Assembly: GCF_021155775.2 (NCBI RefSeq) | Contig: NC_060233.1 | Coordinates: 5,994,501 to 6,058,500 of the forward strand | Source of the DNA: Neodiprion pinetum | Taxonomy: Eukaryota > Arthropoda > Insecta > Hymenoptera > Diprionidae | Length of the DNA: 64,000 nt | Direction of reading: 5' to 3' | Translations under genes and position numbers: made by a program | Shown: in pieces, positions 52,032 to 64,000 of the stretch | Numbering within the stretch: the first letter of the stretch is position 1 | Layout: each line of letters begins with the position of its first letter | Notes under the pieces: generated by a model | Database searches by the model: none | Told to the model about the DNA's origin: nothing | The model's input: only the letters and a program-made list of their open reading frames with translations

Positions 52032-55000
52032 CTGGAACAGAAACGAGGTCGTCGACCAATGATCGATGTGCACAAGTCTTACGATAAATAGTGTGAAAAA
52101 TTTGTCATGTCGGAAGGTATTTGATTTGTTGTGGTGTGTGGTTTTCTCGATGTTTTACTTCCGAAAGTGCCAAAGCTTTTTTTGGATCAGAATAGATCTT
52201 CTTCAGGAACGCGAGTTGACGATGCATCTGCATCTTCGCTCACGTCACGCTTATTAATCATGTCACCGATTGCATCGATTGCGAGTAACCCAGAAGCGCG
52301 AGCAATGACGTCGAGTCCATTCATGCTTTGCTCGGTGCGTTCTGTGTATTTGCAAAAACAAATATTCATCCCGATCAAGTATCAATTGCCAATCAGAAGA
52401 ATTAGGATTCGCTGGTTATTGGAGCGGATTTAAATTACCTAATCAAAATCCGCAATGCATATATTAAAGCCTTGGCGCATTCTGCATATTAACTGATTGG
52501 CTTAATCGGTACATTGGGGTCAAATGCAGTCAACTGTATCTGTACGACACAAATAATGTATTCCTTGCTTATGTTTCGTACGTGAAAAAACTGCTTTCTG
52601 CTACCCTCAAGACGCTCGATGCTACCATTTACCGAGTTGATCAAAGACGGGGTAAATCCTTGCGACCACGTTCGCCAACCCTTATTTTCGTCTACTATCA
52701 GAATAAATTTAATGGCTGAGTCGTATTCGATTTTCACTTAACACACCGTCAAAGTTTATGACACTGAGATTTGCTTCGTTCCACTTGGGAAACAAAATTA
52801 AACCTCGGGTTGTGCTAGGTAATTACTCAATAAATACTCAACCCAGATAACTCGAAGACAAGTAACAACTCTCGCGAGCCAATATTCACGAGCGTGGGTG
52901 CGAGTTACATAAAAGGATAACGTGTGTACGAATTACGATTATAATACCTCGGTCGTTAGAAACGATGTTTCGACACGGTAATTTCGTTTCAATTTAGACC
53001 CATATGCAGCTTTGCCCAGTCGCGATTTTTGGCTTTGATAACGCGTCAATAACGCTAATCGCATGTTAAAGTCACAAGGCATCAAAATAAAAAAAAAAAA
53101 AAAAAAAAAACACTTTAAAAATAATTACAGCTGAATTGGTTTTGGTTTACCTAAATAATTTCGGAGGAATGTGGAATGGATTTGAACGACATGAACTTTC
53201 GCGTCTGTCCGATTTAGAAAATCCTAACTTTATTATTATGTAAAAGTTCTGCAGGGGACGAGAAGAAGAAACAACGGGCATCTCAATTCCTCTTGTAGGT
53301 CAGTGCACGAGGCGATAAATCAGCAATTTCGGCATTCACTCGTATATTTAGATCCAGTGTCCGAAATCGTTACGACCGCAATACCAATAGCTTGCTCAAA
53401 CTTGTAAAAACCAAAGATTGCACAGGTCTGCAACCAAAAAACTGCACGAGTTTTACTCACTGGAACCGGGAAAAATTATTCAAATAATTCCATCGCGTTA
53501 GATTTTTTATTGAACTCGTGTTTGTAATTTCATTTAGAGTGAAACTCCCTTTTAACTCGAGATCTGGTATCCTATTATTGATTCTAAAAATCCTATGCAA
53601 AAGTGATTTCGCACTTTCATTTAATATGTAGGTATTAGATCCAGACACAAGAATAAATATAAACAGGGAAACAGAAAATGGAAAGCGGAAGCGCGTTCGG
53701 AGAAGTATAAAACAGAAGCAGAAATGGAATATTAAGTACATCTCACCAAGAAATTGTTTGTTTCATTTCATAAGAAATATTGTTTAATTCATTGTAATGA
53801 AATGGTGTTTTTTTTTTCTTTTTTCATTATTCTTATACTTTTTTTTTATGCAAACACATTGTATTTTGCAAAAATACTTTACGTGATGGAGGGTAATGGA
53901 AGTGATTTTTGGATTCGGCACACTCGAAAACGTAATATTTACCAAAAACATGCCATGCAGCTGAAAAAAAAAAAAAAAAAAAAAACTTCTTTGCAGACCT
54001 GTGTTATGAAACATCTCGTACCGATTGGTATTCAAATTTCCAAAAATAATTCCCACAGTTAAAAACCAAGCATAATAGTCTCGGTTTTGACGTGCACAAT
54101 TTTAAACCGAAATTTAAATTGACCGAATAAAATGTCTAAAAATTTTTGCATTTACTATTATTCATTTATTTCTCGCGCAAATATATTCGCACTTTCCAAG
54201 CTTTAATTGTACGTTTCCCGTTGGTCCAAGAGCGGTAACTCATGATGCAGTTCCTTCGCAGAGTGCAAAATCAGTGCCGATCTAAATATAACTCGACGGC
54301 GGTTACAATTGTATCGTTGGGCTCTAGCTGCATACCCTCCGCATCTCCAGCTGCGACCAGGAAGTTCAAATTACAATTTCGATTACGGCATTAACCGACG
54401 GCAGGGAAAACTTGCCGGGCCGATACTTGATCGAAAGCCGGAAATCGCGTCTGAAATTTCCGGATATACGTGCACGAAAATATTATATATAAATTTCAAA
54501 CGTATTTCATTAACATTTTTCGACCGAATTCATTGACGTCAAAAAAATGATCGCCGTTTCTATTCCGTATACATATACAATTATATATGATTTTTAGATT
54601 CTCTTCCATAGCTTCGTTCTTCGTCGTTATTTCAGGTTTTTCCCGTCTCGTCGACAATGAGAAAAAAAAAAAAAAAAAAGAAAAAAAGTTCAGTACCAAC
54701 GATGGGAAAAACAATTTGTTCACGTTCAAATTTGGCTAACGATATTTACACACTTCTAACGACGAACGAGTAAATATTATACAAGACGACGACGGGCTTT
54801 TGGTTTTCTGTTTCGTTTTTTCTTTCATCTTGACATTTAATTAACTCGATCGACTCGAGTCACACATTTTCGCGCGCGATGCGAAATTAAGGACTTACCT
54901 GGTCACCGTTCGTCAGTGTTGTACCTATCGAAATATCCTCGGCGTCCCTGAATCGCGTTTAACCCAAACACCTCGGTGAAAAACCAAGGTGCTTTGTCAA

Positions 55001-58000
55001 AACTTTTCACGTATGCCAAGCTGCGAATATAATGCTACCGCGATGAGCGATTTCTCTCGACTGTCTGCAGCCACAGGGCGCAACGCAATCGCGACATTTT
55101 ATTATCTCATCTCTGAGCACTGCAGCAGCCTCGACCAACTGTTCTATTATATTTATAATCACGTGGTCCAGTGACGCTTCCAAGTAAATTTTTCCGAGGA
55201 ATTCTCCTCGTCGTCGCTGTCGATTCCTTTCAGAAATCTTCTCACCGATATACGAAGCTTGCTCCGAATTTAACCCTAGAACGGTTCCGGATGGGGGCGA
55301 AAAAATACTCAATTGGAATTTAAGTTACCCGCAGCGTTTTCTTTTTTTTTTTTTTCTTTTGACTCGACACGCATTAATTTTTTTCACCACTTTTTTTCGA
55401 ACTTGTGGAAAAAGATTTTTGTCCCACGTGATTCCTCGTTTAAAAACTAAGAAAACGAGACGATGTTGGACCCTTGACTTAAAAAAAAAAAGAAAGTAAA
55501 ATATGTCACCGTTTTAGGGTCGATAAAGCTGATTGATCACCGGCTCGTTGTAATTCTTTAATCGATTCTACGTTCGCTAGAAATTTGCAACGAATCAACG
55601 AGCCGATTTCGACGAGCGTTTTTTCAGTTAACGGAAGTAGTGCCGTTTGCTACAAGTCACGTCCCTCGTACCAAATAATACGCAAGGGAGGTTTTTTAAC
55701 AAACAGATAATCGTTGGCTTGCTGTCTCAGGTCTTGAATTCAATCCGTCAACTTTCGTCGATCTATCGAGGCACGAGAAAATAAACGAAACAATTGTAGA
55801 AGTAATTGAGGAGGAATGCCAGGAGTGCGTTATATTCGTAAACATATAGAGAGTCGGAAAGTATAGTTCGATTATTGCACCATAGGTTATAACTGACAAT
55901 GAGTCTGACATAACTGCGTCAGTACGAGTTAATGCAATTGCAGAATGCAGGAGTGGTCGTGTATCGTAGCCGATCATGCTGCCAATTCGTTTCGCAAATT
56001 ATTGAGCAAGCTTTAGTGGAGCTAGAGATTTTCATTCGTTAATGGCATACGTAAGCTGACAACGACGATTACTACGCCAAGATATTCTCATTAAGCAAAT
56101 TATCGTATACTGTATACGTACGCAGATCGTACGGAGTTAAAATTGAAGGCTGCGTGTCTGTTGAACTCGCGAAAAAATAACGCGGGAAAAGCAACTGTAA
56201 CGCAAATATCCAGGTAAGAAATAATACTCAAACAGAAATATCCCGGTACGGAACATTTCGTATCTGCAATGTTGTGTGTGTTATGATTTTCGGAAATTCG
56301 TGCTAAAGTTATTTTATCGCGAATTCGATAAAACTGTCAACGAATCGAAACTGTAAATATTTTCCACAAATCGTAATGTATGGGGTGTAAATTGAGCTAT
56401 GGAAGTAAAAAAAAAAAAAAAAAGACTGACCTAAAATTGAATCAACGGTTAAATCCGCGGCCGGTGCAGGAGCATCGATCGGCCCCAATGACGTCATCTG
56501 CAAAAGTGCATGACCCGAAACTACGGAGTTCATACGCTGCGGGATTGCACGCGATTTTACACTTGCCTTGGTCCGTTTGAAAAAATTAGGATATTTTTAA
56601 GTTGGAACAGAAAAAAAAAAAAAAAAACACCGTAACTAATTATATATTTGTAGATGTATTGAAATGAATGAAACGTAATCTGTGTTTTAATTTTCTTTTT
56701 ATTTTTTGTCATTTTTCTTTCTTTTTTTTTTCCGCTGTCATAATTAATATTATTTTCATTGTTATTACTATACGAGAAGTATTCTTATAACAAAGCCATC
56801 CGTCGCTCTTATTTACATTTTCGCTTGTGGTAAAATCAAGTATATGTGTACGTGTGTATGTAGTGTACTTTTAAAATAACAAAATCGATTGAAAATTAAT
56901 TTTACCTATTGCAATTTATGTAATATGGTTCTATGTGTGTATTTGTGTGAGTTATTAAACGAGGAAAAATTAGTCGTGCAAAATTTGAACAAATTTAGAA
57001 ACATAGCTCGAACTCTGTATCCGTATTATAAATAATTAAAGTAATTTGTATGATTATGGTAGATAAACATTCTATTTTTTACAAATTTGAATTATTTTTT
57101 TGTTCTCGATGTCGTTTCGTCTCTTTTTTTCTTCAACACATATTTTCCGGAGTTATCGTTACGAACTATTTACATTAATTTACTTAATAATTCAATCACG
57201 CAATCATAGATCATTCGACACCTTTCTCACGATGGCGACTTGTTGACTTGTTTTTAATTTATTTTTTTTTTTTTTTCGTTTCTTGCAACTATTTACAGAC
57301 TGCCATTCTCTAATTTACATATAATAAAAATAATAACAATCTAAAGTCTTATCGGATGTTGTTTTCCCCGATTGAATATCAAAGGAAAGTTTTCCTACAC
57401 CCTATCTTAATTAATTATGCATACATACTATAATGTGGATATAACATCTGTATCTGTATCATGTATATGTATATATGTATATATCCTGCAATATCTAGGC
57501 ATCTATTCTAAATTTATTCATCGTGTGTTTATAAATCGTAGATTCTGTAAGTGTAACCGGTTATAAAAATTTTTTATTTCCCCAGTTGAGAATTTTTGCT
57601 GTACAATATTATATATACATAGATACCGATGCAGTAAATTTCTTTACAACAATATATTTTAATAATAATAATAATAATAATAATAACAATAGTAATAATT
57701 TTTGAAAAAAATAACAATAACAAACACATCGGTCAACCGACGTGAGTTTATATCTTATTTATTATAATACGAGCGTACATAAACTACTTGCACCGGGAAT
57801 TATTTGCGCTAAGACAATCAATGCGTAAAAACAGTTTCTTCTTCTTATTTTTTTTTTTAATGTTTTTGTCTTCTAGACAAGTCTTTGCGGCTTGGTAAAG
57901 GACTAGGTTCATTTTTGGAGCTTCAAACGTCGCGTCATTATTATAAAAATAATTTTTAACCAATTTCAATTTCTTTCTCAGACTGTCAAATTTTCCGAAT

Positions 58001-60918
58001 GCACAATATCGATATTAATATTCGTCGAAATGTTTCGAAAATTTTCATTGTTTTTCATTCACTCGCCACGTGCGAGAGAGAGGGAAAAAAAAAAAAAAAA
58101 ATCAACATTCTTTGTAAAATATCCACCGCGGAATTCCGTGCTGGTGAAAATTCAAATCGAAACTGTACACATATATATATATATATGGTTCTAAGCATAG
58201 GTGTATGTATGTATACATATATTTATTTGTTAGATGAAACATGTGTGTATATATATTTATTACTAAAATGACTGTAACGCACCATCGCATAACTATTCGA
58301 CCCGCGAATTCGACACAGACAATATTTTCGCGCTTTAATTATTTATTTGTCGATTTATTATCATATAGCGAAAAATTCGTTCTTTGACGTTTCTTCACCC
58401 TCTCTATTTTTAGGAAAACTCTCGTTAATTTTATCGAACAAACCCGCGTAGCTGTTAACAAAATCTCTACAAGCGTATAGTAAATTCAAGCTTAATTAAG
58501 CGGGGTACGGTTGAAGTGAAGAAAAAAAAAAAATAAAAAATAAAAAAAAAAAGAAAACAAACGAGCGAAGAAAAGGAGACTAAAATGTAAATTTAAATAA
58601 AGAAAAGCTTCACTCACCCCGGGAAACTTGAGCTGTGTATTAAATTAGCGAAATGTCACCCCCGCATAACGCGAAATCAATTTGTTAGACAGGTGATACG
58701 GGATTTTCGGTGCACCGCGTGTCGCACTGTCACCAGAATACCTAGAATAGCGTCTAACTCCGTTTTACCCCGATCCATATGCCCGCCTCAACGATTCTAT
58801 TGACACCTGACGGTGAGCTTGCGAAACCGTCAAGAATTTCAAGCCGAAATACCGCCGATAGCGTAGACGCGAATTTTACGCATATTTCCAGGTAAAAAAA
58901 AAAAAAAAATCGAACCGTTATACTTTTCGCCTCGATGTATCAAAATTGCTTCAATTTTGTTCGGAATAATCTCGCTGTAATTTTGACAAGAACAAAAAAA
59001 AAAAAAAATAAACGAATTACGTACTGCGATTAATTTTGAAGCTCTGCATATTTTCATGAGTAATGACAATGCTATTGGATATTATCAGGTATTTGTATGT
59101 TTTTTTTTTCTCCGTTGGCCGTCTATCAATTTACTTTACTTTCACCACTTGGGATGAGAATGGAAAAAAAAAAAAAAAATTTCTAAACAGGAACTAATCG
59201 TCTGATTCGTTTTAGTGTTAATGTTTAGTTTTAATGTTTTCTGATGCGTCATTTCTTTTTTTTTTTTTCTTGTAGGATTCGTAACTCTGTTAATATTGTA
59301 TCGGAAATAAATATCTTTTACCTTGATATATATCGTAAATGATGCGTATCGTATATGTATGTGTGTTTTTAGGTGTGAACATGTTATAGGCATGCAACAA
59401 AGTGTGCGTATGTAATATCGCATTTATATATGCTAAATCGGACACGTTAATGTAAATAATCACAACCTTTACTATATATATATTCATACGTTATCGCTTT
59501 CGCTGTGGGAGGAAAATTTTTGCGCACATTGAAAGAAGAGAAAAAATAAAAAAAAAAAAATTGTCGAATACCAAGAAAATATTTATTCAAATACAACTTG
59601 GCAGGTATTTGATTATTTTCAATGGTTATCTACTTCCGGCAAGAAAAGTTCGTTTGGTATAAAATTCTTTTTAAACTTTTTATTTTTTTGAATCGTTGTA
59701 TCGTCTGCTACGTATTATTGAAATAAATATTATCTTTCGTTCGACTATTTTTTTTCTTCAGTGCATATTCAATGTAGTACAATAATAATAATAACAATAA
59801 TAATAATAATAATAATATTATAGTTTCACGGAATTTTTAGCGCTAAATTCTGCACAGAATGTGTGATTTGCAAAATGTCGCAGGTTGTATATCGACACCA
59901 TTTATACGCAACGTATATCTCAATGGTATAAATTCATCATCGCTAGCGATAACTTTGAATTAGGAACTTGCGTGATTGATTATTGATATTAATACTTTTC
60001 TATATGCGTATAATACCGCCACTTTCTTTAATCCTATACTTATCGGCGTTATGCATCAATGATTACAAGTTCATGACGATGTTGTTTCATTTGTTGTTCT
60101 TATTATCATTGTTATTATATAATTTAATATATTTAAACATATGTATGCGTGTGTATATATTATATTATGTATTTTTATTTTTTTTTAATCTCGTTTATCA
60201 TTTTGCGTCGCTCGAATTCAAAGAACGAAGACGTTTCATAAATTCAAAACGAGACAAAAATTCGATGTTTATTTTGGCAGGAGTTAAATTTTTTATTTAT
60301 TCATTTATTTTATTTTTTTTCGATCTAACAACGATAACCTTTTTTAATTTTTTTTACTCACGGATTTCGAGTAACGAATAAATCGCCCGTTAATGGAAGA
60401 GATATTTCTGTTAAATACTGTACAGTTTTCAGGCAAAACATCAAACTCAATTTTTAAAACATTCAAATTTCCGTACGTTTTATGAGATATTTCGAAATAT
60501 CCCCGATACTGTGTAAAATTTCAACCCATACTATCTATTTACATGATACAGTAAGATTTTTTCGATTTTGTACAACCGCAAACGACGTAAACGAGACGAA
60601 AGTTGAAAAATTTTCGCGCACTTTGATTTAAATAAATTCTGTAAAAAATTTCAAACCAAAGCTCTTCATATTTACGATAGTATAAAACATTTCTATCCGA
60701 TTGTTGAGTCAAGATAGATAATGAAATTCACGAGGCTCAATTTTCTCATTTCTCATTCTCTCTTTCTCTCTCTCTCTCTCTCTCAATGAAAAAGTGACAA
60801 CTTCACGATTCGGACGAGCATTCGAATATCTCCGAAAAAATATCGACGACGCTCGACGAAAGCTCGTTCTCACAAATATTCCTAACAGAGAATTTTCTTT
60901 TCCCACCGTAACTATACC
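52032..60918. other. 5' flank of gene A and spacer to gene B
   Basis: No coding exon recognised. Candidate minus-strand first-exon donors are at 53461, 54899 and 58618. A CRE TGACGTCA lies at 56489-56496. AAT, TA and poly-A/T runs occur from 56.4 to 59.8 kb. Confidence 0.5.
54890..54935 (-). other. Possible 5'UTR exon of transporter gene A
   Basis: A near-perfect minus-strand donor, CCAG|GTAAGT (exon end 54899), lies 2.9 kb upstream of the gene A acceptor at 52032. It could end a non-coding first exon. Two other good minus-strand donors occur at 53461 (CCA|GTGAGT) and 58618 (GGG|GTGAGT). They may be alternative first exons, or one of them may be chance. Confidence 0.3.
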
Positions 60919-63798
60919 TCAAGGCGACACATCCATGGACTTGAAGTAATTTATAATCTGCAAAAGACTCGTGTAAGTCCCGGCGATCAGGCCGAGAAAA
61001 CCAAAAGCGACGACTGCCGAATTTTTCGCTATCATTATGATCTTCTCGGTGCGATTCGTTACGTTCCAGAATGTGCAGGTGTAGATTATCGCCGGAAATG
61101 CGAGGCCAAGTCCCGATAAGGAGAGGGCACCGATCAGCGATATGAAATACTCCAGTTTCGGAATTGCAACCGCGAAGAGAACTGCGGATTGGGAATAGAG
61201 AAAAAAATATATAAAAATTACAAATACATTAAAAGAACGGTCGACGATTATACATCATATTATCATCGGAATATTTAACACTGACGCTTTGCGCAAAGAA
61301 AAACAAACATTGGCAAGATATACGAAAAAAAAAAATTGCTTTCCGACTTAAAACTTGTTGAAAAAAAAAAAGAAACAAATCGTTGTGACGATTCCTCGAC
61401 AAATATTTTTTGCAAATTTCCTCACATATCTGTAATCGACGGATTTCTTTCGCTTGTCTGTAAACACAATTCTAAACTATAAAAAAATAAAAAATAAAAT
61501 AAAAACACGAATTTAATTCGATCTGTTACATTGGCTAGATTCGACTTAAAGTTCAAAGAAGTTCGATGACTCGGTTTTGAAAACCTTTCTCTCCTCAGTT
61601 TGAAATTGAGATATTCTGTACGTAAAAAGGGTCGACAGAAAATTCGAAAATTTGAAACGAATCCATTTTTTGTTTGTTTGTGGTTTTTTTTTTTCTTTCA
61701 GTCAATGAATCTGCGAGGAAATTTTTTGCACGTAGCATAAAAAATGGTGAAATTTAGACACGGTATTGTGAAAAACATTGCAAATAGCTTGAATGTATTT
61801 TACGAAAGAGGCTAAAATGTCTAAAGAGTTTTTTGCACATTATCGGATTCGCTAAGATGAGCGAACGTTTTTAAAATTTCAGACGCGAAAATGTCAAGGG
61901 TCGTAGAGAAAAAAAAAAAAAAAGAAAAAAAAAGAACATTCACTGGCATAGAAAAACAAAAAAAAAAATGAATCAAATCGATTGAAAACTTGAATTAAAT
62001 TCAGGATAATGTACTCACAGGTGACAACGACGAGGCATGTCCTCATAACGTATTCCCAAAATAGCCTGTGGGAATTCTTTTCAAGAACGGGACCCAGGTA
62101 ATCGCTCCACGTGATGTCGACGGCTACGTAACACTGAAGAGCGTGCGTCACGTATATGGCAAGGGCCAAAAGTACCTGGGCAACTTTGGCGGGTGTTTCG
62201 TCGGGAAGATTGAGGGTGATGCTGCCCTTGATGAGGTCTGCGTATCGGATGTAACCGAAGAATCCCATCCCCAGGTAGAGGAATATCACGGTGATCATTC
62301 CCACATTCAAAACACCGCAGGGACTCCCGAACGATTTTGGCGTCTTCATTTCGTTCTCCAGGGGAAGAATCTAATTTTTTTTTTTTTTTTTTTTGCAAGA
62401 GAGATTAGTTGGATTAGATTAGTTAATTTATCACGTCCATGACAATGCTGGACAAGTACAAGAAAGCTGCAGAGAATTCTCAAGACTACTGACAAACCAA
62501 CTAACAAAAGAAATGAAAAAACATAAGGAAAAAGAAAAAAAGAGAAAGAGAGAGAGAGAGAGAGAGGGAAAGAAAATAGTACAATTGTTTTTTATCAACC
62601 GTTGGAGAGCGTTTTTGTTTTCTCTTATATGCGATTTCAGTATCAATTTTTGACAACTCTGATGTTATCCAATTACTGTTATCGATTGAAAAATAATTCT
62701 TACCACACCGATCGCTTCGAGGGCGAATAAAACCGTGCCGAAAAATAGGGGAAAGTTTTGAACGTCTCCAACCGGTGCTCGACCCTCAAAATCCAAAGGT
62801 TCCCTGAACAGGTAGTAGAGGATTATACCGAAGCTGGCGAAGGTTATGCCGTTTGCAACGGTCGAGAATGGCACCAAGTACTTCAGATTTCTAACCCAGT
62901 TTATCAGGATCAGCGGCAGCAGCAGCATCAGCATGTACCACCTCGTGTCGATTTCCATAACGTGACCCTCCAAAGCCTGTAAATATTTCACGTTGAAATT
63001 TACAATTACAAGCTTACAATTATCCTGATGAACTAATAAATACACCAATGACAGTTGGACGCAACGATATTTTTCCGTCGAATTCTGCTGAGTTAGCGAA
63101 CAGATGCAACATGGCGTCGCATCGAGTAATCAGCTGATCGTTTTAGTTTAATTTTACAAACGCAAAGACACGGACAAATTTTCTGCAACCTATCGAGCTT
63201 TCATTTTGTTACGTTGATTCGACGTCGAGTGAAAAATACGATGCGAAACGACCGTTATAATTATATACGACGAGGTTGAAAATTTTCGTCACCAGGTGGC
63301 GCGGATTCCCCAACTTCGGGTGGAAAAATGTACGACTCTGAACTGTAAAAGACTTATATTCGCATTGGTTGTAGCCTAATTAATAGCCACATGTATCTTG
63401 TTATTGAATAAAGTAATATAGTAAGTGTTTTTTTTTTTTTTTTTTTTTTTTTCTGCCGTGCCAAATTTATAGAGCGTCCTTGACCGACAAATAATACGAA
63501 CGAGCGACTAGCCGAAAACGAGTAATGGTGTAAAAATTTCCTGATATTAAAAATAAAAAAGCACGAAGGAATAAATTATTTGGCGTATTGCCAAATTTAT
63601 AGAGCTGCTTTAGAATCTGACTAATTTTATTCGCGTAAATAAACTTGCATCCGTATAAAGTGTGATGTAGAGAGGAAACCGTAGGTGTAATATACATAAT
63701 TAGGTATACTCACAGATTTAATATTGTCAGCGATGAAAACCACGTAGACGCAGCAGCATCCCAGCTGATATATCAACAAAAATACGTTGATTACGTGC
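60919..63798 (-). CDS. SLC36/PAT amino-acid transporter, gene B (3' part, runs off window)
   Basis: The exons are 63798-63714, 62976-62704, 62370-62019 and 61181-60919 (stop TGA at 60919-60921), about 324 residues. They read YQLGCCCVYVVFIADNIKS, LINWVRNLKYLVPFSTVAN, FALEAIGVILPLENEMKTPK, GSITLNLPDE, ALAIYVTHALQCYVAVDI and VAIPKLEYFISLIGALSLSG. The C-terminus ends KSMDVSP and is shorter than in A. The first two visible exons have the same lengths (85 and 273 nt) and phases as in A, and the last intron sits at the same codon in the same phase. The N-terminal exons must lie beyond 64000. In B the exon 62370-62019 is one piece where A has two. A poly-A run of 20 (minus strand) sits just before the acceptor of that exon. 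Confidence 0.94.
61182..62018 (-). other. Last intron of gene B
   Basis: 837 nt, rich in A/T runs. Same position and phase as the last intron of gene A. Confidence 0.85.
62371..62703 (-). other. Intron of gene B with poly-A next to the acceptor
   Basis: 333 nt. The minus strand reads CTCTCTTGC, then 20 A, then TTAG before the exon. Confidence 0.85.
62977..63713 (-). other. Intron of gene B
   Basis: 737 nt, containing dispersed repeat copy 2 with its CTCF-like site and a 25-bp poly-T run. Confidence 0.85.
63100..63310. repeat. Dispersed repeat copy 2, with CTCF-like site, in gene B intron
   Basis: ATGGCGTCGC, then ATCAGCTGATCGTTTTAG and GTTAC..GA, ending at TCACCAGGTGGCGCG (63289-63303). 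That last motif closely fits the insect and vertebrate CTCF core AGGTGGCGC. Confidence 0.5.
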
Positions 63799-64000
63799 CT
63801 ATCGTAAAAACAAGAATAAATATAATCAGGGTAACGATTTTTTTTTTTTTTTCATTTTTGTTTGTTTTTTTTTCCATTTTTATCCCAATTCGTGGTTTCA
63901 AATCATCATTATTATCATCCAAACAGTGTATCAGACGTGAGGAAATTCCGTGTACGCTTTTAGAACAATGCTTAGCAATGTGGCTTTGTTTTACAGCGCC
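63799..64000 (-). other. Intron of gene B, continuing beyond the window
   Basis: Starts from the acceptor ACGATAG at 63799. No further exon before the window edge. Confidence 0.7.

Overview
The window is nuclear DNA of an insect. It is AT-rich but keeps many CpGs, has long homopolymer and dinucleotide runs, short GT-AG introns beside very long ones, arthropod-type TATA/TCAGT core promoters, and short foldback or MITE-like repeats. The gene families (an insect nocturnin/curled and two pathetic-type SLC36 amino-acid transporters) and the style of the repeats suggest a holometabolous insect. A hymenopteran is my best guess, but this is inference and no species can be named from the sequence.

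Region 1 (about 11.1-40.0 kb, + strand) is one large gene, nocturnin/curled. Four common coding exons (37430-37650, 38021-38086, 38220-38807, 39710-40020) encode a 394-residue EEP-fold phosphatase from an internal Met. Upstream, over 26 kb, at least four alternative first coding exons (11765-11988, 19385-19473, 28231-28355, 32065-32099) end in a GT donor in phase 2. Each can splice to the same acceptor at 37430, making an Arg codon just before the common MGSF start. The four N-termini differ completely: one looks like a mitochondrial presequence, and the common MGSF start itself fits an N-myristoylation signal. TATA+Inr core promoters lie upstream of two of these exons. CRE, NRF1-like and CCAAT motifs lie near others and near a possible non-coding first exon at 34.5 kb.

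Region 2 (40.0-48.9 kb) lies between two convergent genes. It holds a tandem satellite (12 clear 333-bp monomers plus one degenerate edge monomer, 41.76-45.93 kb), an unassigned AT-rich segment, and a piggyBac-type MITE with TTAA ends (47829-48402).

Region 3 (48.9-64.0 kb, - strand) holds two head-to-tail SLC36/PAT proton-coupled amino-acid transporter genes. Gene A (CDS 48938-52021, 482 aa, eight coding exons) is complete. Gene B (60919-63798) has four 3' coding exons and runs off the right edge. Shared intron positions and phases and identical exon lengths (85 and 273 nt) show they are tandem duplicates. A has an extra 93-nt intron that is stop-free and a multiple of three, so it could be retained in frame.

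At least seven foldback or MITE-like elements are scattered through the long introns (2.8, 9.0, 15.9, 18.1, 24.8, 36.6 and 37.7 kb). A diverged dispersed repeat carrying a CTCF-like motif occurs at 18.8 and 63.1 kb.
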